A stretch of 64,000 nucleotides of DNA from Sialis fuliginosa. Lineage: Eukaryota; Arthropoda; Insecta; Megaloptera; Sialidae. The first letter of the stretch is position 1. Each line of letters begins with the position of its first letter. Positions 55,885-64,000 of the stretch are shown piece by piece. A program made the position numbers and the translations under genes. The notes beneath the pieces are model-generated. The model saw only the letters and a program-made list of their open reading frames with translations. It did no database searches and was not told the DNA's origin. The stretch spans positions 7,938,501-8,002,500 of the forward strand of contig OY540819.1 of assembly GCA_961205875.1 (NCBI GenBank), read 5' to 3'.

Positions 55885-56396
55885 AGGTACTGAAGTGTTG
55901 GACTCTGTACTCAATTAGAAATATTTGTTGACATTTGATTACTGCCATTACTGAATCATAATCTATAGACACTTAACTGTGAAACAGCTTAATTTGATGA
56001 CAATTGGCCAATGGTGGACATTTAAACTAAAAATTATTATATTATCGTAGCATCTGCTTTACATTGTTTCAAATTTTACGATTCTTTTTTTATAACTTTT
56101 GTGTCGTAGTAAACATTTTGTAACCATTAGCAAGTGTCCATCACTGGGTTTCCATACTTTCATTACTGGTTTTACTTTATCAATTACTAGAGAGAAAAAA
56201 CATAAACAAAATACTTAAAAGGATATAATTTAAAAAAACAACTATATTTGCAGACTTTGGTAATTAAATTGATTTAATAAAGAGGTACTCTTTTTAATAG
56301 TAACTTGAGTTCATGAGAATTACAAAAAATAAGTCCATCAATCCCACAAAATAGTATACTTTGTTCTTAAAGAGGCCAAGACTGCTGCCAGTACCT
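55885..56396 (-). mobile_element. TA-flanked MITE family (GTACTGGCACCAG), inverted copy
   Basis: AAGGTACTG at the left and GCTGCCAGTACCTT at the right with TA outside both. GTAGCATCTGCTTTACATTG, AATTTTACGATTC, AGTGTCCATCACTGG and GTTCATGAGAATTAC are the inverse of segments in the 6993 and 58480 copies. No hAT insertion. Confidence 0.75.
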
Positions 56397-56903
56397 TACT
56401 ATCTTACATTGCTCCATTGCAAATTGTAGAAAGTAAAAATTGTTCAAAGAAACATAAATCTCTTGTACATTCTTCAGGCTGCAAAATTAACTTTTAGGGC
56501 TGTTTAAAACCCACCCCGGGCCTGTCCTTTATCTAGGTTTGTATCCGTATGCACGTGCACCAATACCGAAAATCAATTATATCTATCTGTACGTGCACAG
56601 ATTCGTCAGATCCGTGCGCTCGGAATTATAAAACATCAAAGGGATTATTTTTATCGGTTTCGAATCAGAGAACTTAATTCAATAAAATTAGTACAACGAA
56701 ATGCGCAACCTCCTATATTTAGCTTGATGTGTATGTAAATTTAATTGAAGGCTTTCTGTTTTATTAAATTAGTAAATTTATTTGAGAAATGGAAAATTTA
56801 TGAATGTAATTAAAATAGTACCAACTTATTTTTACATTATAATTTAAACAATATTAATTATTATTAAATCAACATATTTTAACAATAATATGTTTTAGAT
56901 ATA

Positions 56904-57309
56904 CAGTGTGTTCCAAGTTGATTAAGACATAGGAAATTTAACATGGGGGCAATTAGAAATGTTGTAGTAACCTTTGGTCAAATTTAACGATGTGTGATTG
57001 GTGCATTTTGAAATGCCGCCACAAATTTTAATAAAATAGTAATTAGTATTTTGTTTTCAAATTTATATCTGCCCAAAAATATTATTACAATTTTATCTAG
57101 GATGCTTACTTTATTTCATTATTGTATTTTATTCTTTATTGAAGTTGAAAACAAAATATTGTTGATTAATTTAAAATTTATCAGTTAGTTTCGAGGCGGC
57201 ATTTCAAATTGCACCAATCACATATCGTTAAATTTGACCAAAGGTTACTAGAACACTTCTAATTGTCACCATGTTAAATTTCCTGTCTTAATCAACTTGG
57301 AATACGCTG
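56904..57309. mobile_element. TA-flanked long-armed MITE (CAGTGTGTTCCAAGTTGATT), intact copy 2
   Basis: Arms as at 33050, TA at 56902 and 57310. Uninterrupted, 406 bp; it shows the unoccupied GTCTTAATC site that is filled by the Harbinger-like element in copy 1. Confidence 0.9.
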
Positions 57310-57311
57310 TA

Positions 57312-58477
57312 TAAACTACATATTCAAAAACAGCTGAAAAAAAAAAGAAAAAAAGAACGGTCACTCATGGAAATGGACATTTTGTGGAAAATTATATTTC
57401 TATCAAATATACTAGTTGTTTGGGAAGATCGTATAAGAGAAGGAGAACATTCGAAAAGTTTTATTTTATATTTTTTTGGGAACAGATAGCTTTATAATGA
57501 AAATTGACTAAATGCTTTTATTTTTAGTGTCTTTAATTTCCAAAAAGCTCCATGACGTAGCAATAGTTCAGAGGAACCACCCAAAAAAAAACTTTTAAAT
57601 TTATTTTATGTTTTATATTATTTTTTATTATTTTCATCCCTAATTTTCAAAATATCTATGATTCGCAACTCAGTACCTATAAACCTAGTTGTTATCTACA
57701 CCAGTAAAATGTGACTTTTTACAACCCAACATTGTCTACACGTAGGTACATTTCACGTTAATTTAATTAGCGATATTTTTCAATTAAACTGAACTAAATT
57801 TTCGTTCCCCCTCCACGTATGAAAACTTATTGCATTTTTCCAAAAATAGGGAGAAAGTCCCGCAGTTTTTTTTCCCAAATTTAATGACAACAATACATAT
57901 TATCAAAGCAAATAACAACGATAATCAAAAAAAGCTGCAGACTAGAATAAATAGGTGTAAAAAATCACTGGACTAATTAATAGATATTGCAATGGTTCAT
58001 ACTCATGGACAAGGGGAAAACTCCACTTGTTTACGTAAAAATTTTGTTAAATGTTTGACTCCAAACACAGTAATATGAAATAGGTAGGTAGTTCCCTAAT
58101 TAATGAAATTGTATTTATAGGTTATAACTATGTATTTATGATGATTTAACCATTTAACCATGAAATAATTATTGGTTAATTCGTAGGGAAATTAAAATAT
58201 GTTGACATTAAAGCCCCGGTTCTATTTTAAAAAATTAATGGCAACATTGTTAATTTCATTTGAATTTTAAAGCAGTGGTAATAAATTTATAAAATGGAAT
58301 ATAATTCTTTCTATAGTGTACAGTACACCAGTCATCATTGCTTTTAGACCATTAATTTTTAATAAGCATGCCTACATTAAATCATTAATAAATACCATAA
58401 AAGTGACATTTCAATTTAATATCCTAGAAAAACGTTTGCTTAAGTACATCGTGTATAAGGTATACTCTAAAAACAAC
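57312..58477. other. Unassigned AT-rich tract
   Basis: No gene or element recognised. Confidence 0.4.
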
Positions 58478-58479
58478 TA

Positions 58480-58822
58480 AAGCACAGGCACCAGTCTTGG
58501 TCCCTTTAAGAGCAAGGTTTTTTGTGATTGATGGGCTACTTTTTGTAATTCATATGAACTGATGTTACTATTTTTTTTGCTCCAGTAATGGATCAAGTAA
58601 AAATGGGTATCCAGTGATGGGTACATACTAATGATTATAAAATGCTAAGTGCTCCGACACAAAAGTTTAAAATAAAGAATCGTAAAATTTGAAACAATGC
58701 ACAACAGATGCTATGATAATATAATAATTAATAAATAAATTACACTAATAATTAGTTTAAATGTTCACCATTTTGACAAGAATCCAACACTGGGGTATGT
58801 TCCAAGACTGGTGCCAATACCT
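58480..58822 (+). mobile_element. TA-flanked MITE family (GCACCAGTCTTGG), near full-length copy
   Basis: AAGCACAGGCACCAGTCTTGG at the left, CCAAGACTGGTGCCAATACCTT at the right, TA outside. This uninterrupted 343-bp copy gives the natural size of the family interrupted at 6993 and 48657. Confidence 0.8.
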
Positions 58823-58823
58823 T

Positions 58824-59654
58824 AATTATTTTTATTTCAGCTACCCCGTATTATAGTGAAATTATTCTTACATTAGCATAAATCGAATTATAAAAATTCT
58901 TATGAGTTTTTACCACTGCAATTGATAGTAATGTTACTATCATATATTGTCTATGAATTTTAATTAAGTTAATTTTGATACAGGACGTATTATATAGATA
59001 ACATAATTTTTATTCATTAGACTGGTATTTTTAATGCACATTACTTAATTGAAATTTTAACGCACGGTACAAAACTATATAGAATATATTCTAACAATAA
59101 GATAAATTCAAATATAATGGTAACACAATTAAAAACAAATAGTTTAACTTCATGTAGATGAAGTAACCCTAATATCAAATATAAAAAAAAATCAATTACG
59201 TATAAGTAATATTCATACGCAATGCAGTACAGTGAAGCACCATGTGTGGGGCCGCGAGGGGGGTACGAGATGTGTGTTTACCTAATAACTCGTCGGATGT
59301 TTGACGTTGGCTCAGTGTACAAAGTATCTATCAATCAAGCTCTGCCTTAGCCCAGGCGGTAGGTTGTAGAGAAGGTAGGCGTGACTTGTACGATATAAAT
59401 ATAATGTGATATATTTAGATGCAGATAACATTCAAAAACAAAATTATCGTCTATAGTCAACATCGGTGTAAGATGAAAGCTATCGCCTCTATTGTTTGTT
59501 AGAAAAATGTTATGGATATTAAACCATGTGACCTAGTGCCAATTAGCAATTGTTTGGGTTTCCGGTAACTTGAGTCGACACTAAATACAAGGGTGAATTA
59601 ATTTTATTAATTTTATTTAGTTAAATTATTAAATATTTAATATACACTTTCAAT
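58824..59654. other. Unassigned tract with a GC-richer islet
   Basis: 59230-59390 (GGGGCCGCGAGGGGGGTACG, GCTCTGCCTTAGCCCAGGCG) is GC-richer and unique. The rest is AT-rich. Confidence 0.35.
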
Positions 59655-60102
59655 CTTTATCACGATCTACAACGATCTTTAGTGATCTTTGTAAATCGTT
59701 GTAAAATCAGTGGCGTAGATAGCTTTTTACGATGAGGGGCGATATAACAAGTGGTGACTGAGAGTGCTCTAAAATATGCAAAAAAAAAATGTTTAATGTA
59801 ATTTAAAATTGAGTGACCTTTTTTTTTACTCTTAATTTACCAAATTTTTCCCATTTACTTCTACTATTTTGTTCATACTTGGGAAGTTTAAAAAAAAATA
59901 TCTTTGAATTTTCTCTAACTAAACTCATGGGGGGTAATTGATCATCTCAATCACCCCCCTATCTACGCCACTGTTGTAAATCGTTATAGGTCGTTGTAGA
60001 TCTTTGCAGATCTCCATAGATCAAAAACTAGTGAAACAATATGATGTTATCTCAAAATGCAGATCTATCAAGATCTGATTTGATCTAAATTTTTTTCCCG
60101 GG
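59655..60102. mobile_element. AGATCT-rich foldback element, 5'-truncated copy 2
   Basis: CGATCTACAACGATCTTTAGTGATC through TGCAGATCTATCAAGATCTG to TTTTTCCCGGG matches the right half of 31412-31736. The left arm is lost. A hAT MITE at 59708-59973 interrupts it. The intact CCCGGG tip here shows the original end that is decayed in copy 1. Confidence 0.8.
59708..59973. mobile_element. hAT-like MITE (CAGTGGCGTAGATAG ends), nested
   Basis: CAGTGGCGTAGATAG and exact inverse. The flanking repeat TTGTAAAT is exact on the right and has one extra A on the left. G-run and C-run just inside the ends, as in 9327. Inserted in the AGATCT element. Confidence 0.85.
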
Positions 60103-61199
60103 TCGTTTTTTCGATGTTATTGGCATAAAAAAAACCTGTCTAGCGTCTATTGTTTATTCGCTCGTTTTCTTTCCTATAGTAGAGTTAATACAGTGACATC
60201 TGAGCTTTTAATCCCCTTCAGATTAAACCACTTTTTTCACCATTAGGATCTATGTTTGTCAATAAATTCAATAGCTTTGTGAACCATACCTTTTAATATT
60301 TTGGGTTGTAAACCGATAAGATATCCCTTTCATTTTCTTATTTGTTCTCTTCTTGGTTATATAACCGAGTTACGTTATACATGTGCGTGGTGACAACCAG
60401 TGTCTAGTAAATTAGTGAACATATAAAACTTTTTCAACAGCGTAAAATTGAATCCACGTAAAATGGAGATATTACTTTACATAATAAAGAAATAAAATGT
60501 AGTTAGTCTTTAAAATAGTAAAAACTATACAAACACTTCTATCTTTATTTTTTTTCTTCGACAAAAAATATAGAATTTTCACACCATTCAAAACAGATGT
60601 ATACTTATGTATATCTGTCTGTACTAATTATTATTTTGTTTACGACATTGGGTGTTATAATAACGGTCTGATTTAGGGGCGCTATCGACAGCGCACTTGA
60701 CGAGAGAAGCTTAACTTATGGATGGCGCCAACAGAGGTCGCCATAAACTTCACCGCTCCCTGACGGATTCAATATGTTTCTAACCTGAGTTATTAGACGA
60801 TAAATTCGTTTAGGAATTCTGGTGGAATTCTAAACAACCGCAGCTATTGTAAACTGCCCGCTATACGTGATAGTATAAAAGAATAATACGTGTAGGCAGG
60901 CGCGTATATAGGATATTTTATGAAGGGGGTCTATTTTAAATACATGATTTTCTATATTTATTTTATAGTCTGCGAGAAACATTACCTATTAAATACAAAT
61001 TTTATACACTTTGACACATAAAAAAATAAACTGTTCACAATTAAATATTTTAAGTAAGGTAAATAATTGCCAAAATGTATGGTTGGCCTTGTAGACTGTC
61101 TATTCTAAACTAATGTAGCAAAACGGCCGCTAGTTTTTAGACTAATATAAAAATTCCACGCAGATTCCTTTTGGTTAATATAAGTATTTCAATTCTGAT
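60103..61199. other. Unassigned tract
   Basis: AT-rich apart from 60670-60780 (GGGGCGCTATCGACAGCGCA, GGATGGCGCCAACAGAGGTC), which is GC-richer with CTCF-like GGCGCCAACAGAGG. No gene supported. Confidence 0.3.
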
Positions 61200-61205
61200 G
61201 TACTA

Positions 61206-61556
61206 TGGGCTTCAGAAGTCGTCTGCCACCGTAAAGGTCAGAATCGCTCACAGGAGATTCGACAATATTAAGACAAACATCATCGATTATCTTTTCTAGG
61301 GCGGAGCTTATATATAGTTACATCTTTTTAAATAAAAACACAAATATACGTCCATTTTATTAATTAATTTTATATCAAGTTTAACATATTTAAATACTAA
61401 AATTCGGAATATTTATTGCCACAAAATTCACTTATACATTTTTCAGTAGGTTACATAATAATTTAGATTTAAATATTATAATAATCAAATGGGAAAATCT
61501 TACTAAGTTTGTGATAAGCGAATTTCAATGAAAACTGGTCGACCACTTCTGCATGC
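61206..61556 (+). repeat. Dispersed repeat (GGGCTTCAGAAG family), copy 2
   Basis: GGGCTTCAGAAGTCGTCTGCC through TTTTATATCAAGTTTAACAT to ACTTCTGCAT parallels 16030-16420, with an extra 40-bp piece (TTATCTTTTCTAGGGCGGAGC) not present there. Confidence 0.7.
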
Positions 61557-61679
61557 GACCTATATTTTCACGATTTGAGAAAAGCACGCTTAGTGGAAAT
61601 TCATAAATACAGGTAATTCCAATTTTTTAAATCATTTAAGGCTTAGACGTGCACTTAAATATTTATTTTATAAATAATA

Positions 61680-62480
61680 AAACATCTGCCAAGTAAATGC
61701 ACAGTGCTTCCTCGTGCTAAATTCACTAAAACCGATTGTGTTCAGATAAATCGCCTGGCATTGGTTAACCATTTAATTTTTATACAAATTTTACTAAAAA
61801 ATCTTAGTTCGAATTTTTTCTTAAAACGCACCTGAATATTTTTTCATATATTTTTAATTTTTTGACAATTTCAATCTAATTCTAAATTTATGCAAATGTC
61901 AAAATGACATTTAAAACGTCAAAGTGACATTTAAAACGTCAAAATGACACTTAATATATCCAATCAAATATCAATTTAGAAAAACAAAACACGAATTTTT
62001 AAAATTAATTTAGATAAATCTTTGTAAGGGAATATTTTACAACAAACGTAGTAGACCCATATTATAGGAAATTTAATTCTCTACAAAAAATATTCTATAA
62101 AATTTTCTCGTAACATGTGTCGTTCTTGAGATATCTTGAAAAAATTAATATTTTGGGGTGTCACCCCTCCCCCTTACACACGATTTTGATGATTTTGAAA
62201 TGGGACCGTCCTCAAACCAAACCCAACCATCCGACCAAGTTTCAATAATATCGGTTCAGTGGTTCATGAGTTATGCGTGTGACAAGGATTCAGGGGACAG
62301 ACGGACGGACGGACGGACGGACGGACGGACACACGGACAGACAGACAGACACGGAACGAAAAGTGTTTGTCTTGACGTGAAACGGATAAATAAATTTAAA
62401 ATTTTGAAATTGGAGAACTTTTTTTTTGACTCAATCTGAAACGATCACATAGCTTCTCGTATCTTCGATATTGCGAGGAA
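61680..62480 (+). repeat. ACATCTGCC/(ACGG)n family, longest copy
   Basis: ACATCTGCCAAGTAAATGCA head, ATGTCAAAATGACATTTAAAA palindromic tract, GTGTCGTTCTTGAGATATCT, GATTTTGATGATTTTGAAAT, then TATCGGTTCAGTGGTTCATGA and GTTATGCGTGTGACAAGG before a (GACG)n-(ACAG)n run at 62299-62350 and a conserved tail. The 93-codon frame at 62158 is repeat. The TCGG..AGTGGTTC..GAGT core is shared with the 19716 family. Confidence 0.8.
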
Positions 62481-63657
62481 GCAATATGCTAAGATTAATT
62501 TTTACCTTAGTATATTATAAATTATATTAATTACAAAATCAACAATAAAAATATTAATTTTTTTTCTTATAAAAATTCAACACGTGCGCAAGATAAATAA
62601 TTATATAACGTATATGGTGGTTTTAAACCCACTGTACCCTCCTATGTGTACGACACTGTATTTGTTTGTGTATGGTTGGTAATTATGTGTTAAGTGCTGA
62701 TGATGTTTTTATTTATGTATATTTTTTTCGTTTCAAGTTTATGTGACACAATACGTAATGTAGTGTGAAAATTTAATAATATCACGATCAAAATTTGAAG
62801 AAGCCACAATGAATTATTAAAGAAAAATATTCTAAAGTGTTAAACAATATTATTATTATAACGTACTGATTAATCTTATCTAAAATTACTATAGTCGTAC
62901 AATTTTTTTCAGGGAAAACTGTTCAGCATTTTTATTGTCGAGATTTTTTCCGGCCCCTAAAAATTACTTGCACCTTGGAGAAGTCCAGGTCTGTCTTTTA
63001 TTTAATTTTAGTAACTATATCAGAATAAAATATTCTATTAATAAACAATGCAAGTTACATTGGAATTTCCTATTAACTTGTCAGAAACCTTTTTATAAAT
63101 TATTTGATATATGAATCAGTGAACTAAAAATAAATATTTGTCACAAGGAAATGATGGATGTTTGTTCACTTAAAGAGATGACAACTAATTTTGTTTAAAT
63201 ATGTAGCCCTAATTAACGCATTTTTAAATCACTAAAACTATCTTAAAATTTGCTTCATGAAAAAATTATTGTCAATACCCCAAAACTAATACAATATAAA
63301 TCTACAGAATCGATTTTAATTAAAATTTGCTTCATGAAAAAATTATAGTCAATACCCCAAAACTAATACAAATATATAAATCTATCAGAATCGATTTTAA
63401 TGAAATTTTTTCATTGTTAAAATATCAAATTAGTACCTACGTACTAAGAAAAGTCGGTTGCTATTGGGAATCCACCGATTTTGAAATACACAAATACAAT
63501 ATGATTATAAAATTATAATGATCCACTCTCTATAGTGATTATTGAAGAATATTTATAAAATTTAAGGAAACAGAAAATTAATACTTATTAAACTAAACCA
63601 TCCCAAACACAATTATCATTTAAGGCAAGCGTATTTTTTTTGAATAACACATATATT
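62481..63657. other. Unassigned AT-rich tract with a local duplication
   Basis: AAAATTTGCTTCATGAAAAAATTAT and GTCAATACCCCAAAACTAATACAA occur twice in tandem (63244-63319 and 63324-63399), a fresh duplication of about 80 bp. No gene recognised. Confidence 0.5.
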
Positions 63658-64000
63658 AAAAACATCTGCCAAGTAAATGCACAGTGCTTCCTCGTGTCAA
63701 ATTCACCAAAAGTAGTTAATTATTGAACAATTTAAATAAAAACCAATAAATTGCCTAGCATTGGTTAATCATATAATTTTTATATAATATTTCTAAAAAA
63801 ATATTAGTTTGAAATTTTTCTTAAGATGCACCTGATTATTTTTTCGTATATTTTTAATTTTTTGACAATTTCAATCTAAATAAATTGAGATAAATCTTTG
63901 TAAGGGAATATTTTACAACAAACGTTGCAGACCTATATTATAGGACATTTAATGCTCTACAAAAAATATTCTATAAAATTTTCACGTAACATGTGCGTTC
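63658..64000 (+). repeat. ACATCTGCC family, copy running off the window
   Basis: AAACATCTGCCAAGTAAATG to CACGTAACATGTGCGTTC. The ATGTCAAAATGACATT tract is deleted compared with 61680. Continues beyond position 64000. Confidence 0.8.

Noticed and set aside
59340-59380. GGCGGTAGGTTGTAGAGAAGG looks like let-7 microRNA
   Set aside because: The let-7 seed is not intact and I see no complementary arm forming a precursor hairpin.
62158-62439. 93-codon frame with repeated Asp-Gly-Arg-Thr
   Set aside because: It is translated (GACG)n microsatellite inside a dispersed repeat.

Overview
The window is AT-rich, non-coding eukaryotic DNA, most likely insect nuclear DNA from a species with a large, repeat-rich genome. 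The grounds are a decayed mariner transposase, many short inverted-repeat (MITE-type) elements, Penelope-like end motifs and families ending in (ACAG)n. There is no operon structure, and I found no tRNA, rRNA or CRISPR array and no intact multi-exon gene. Order and species cannot be fixed from the sequence. All element borders, terminal inverted repeats (TIRs) and target-site duplications (TSDs) were read by eye.

Coding content is minimal. (1) At 5440 an ATG opens an 80-codon frame that looks like a small secreted-peptide precursor: signal peptide, a Lys-Arg cleavage site, then a short Cys-containing C-terminus. A strong splice-donor-like GTGAGT at 5641 gives an alternative, spliced reading. 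(2) 22072-22372 is a frameshifted C-terminal relic of a mariner transposase. (3) 8346-8450 is a 34-codon exon-like frame of unknown nature.

Layout. 0-10 kb: a PIF/Harbinger-like MITE (1663), hAT-like MITEs (4617, 9327), the peptide candidate (5440), and a Tc1/mariner-like MITE (6993) containing a hAT MITE (7073). 10-21 kb: several foldback and TIR elements, hAT MITEs at 13734, 17394 and 19164, a tandem duplication with poly-C, and the fullest copy of an (ACAG)n-ended family (19716). 21-33 kb: the mariner relic, a pogo-like MITE (22494), a ~105-bp satellite with an E-box in each unit and a TIR element inside it (27281-28470), TTTTTCGAA arrays, and an AGATCT-rich foldback. 33-43 kb: a Harbinger-like element nested in a TA-flanked foldback (33050), more MITEs, and Penelope-like relics with hammerhead-ribozyme-like cores (39016, 41354, 41635). 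43-64 kb: a 1.05-kb long-armed foldback (45166), an inverted second copy of the pogo-like MITE (47950), a palindrome-rich 0.85-kb element (54520), and repeated copies of earlier families.

No gene set works together here. The useful content is an insertion history: several elements sit inside others, and in four cases an uninterrupted relative in the same window shows the empty site. GC-richer islands near 29.3, 35.0, 37.3, 39.5, 41.9 and 47.7 kb are the likeliest places for non-repeat functional sequence.
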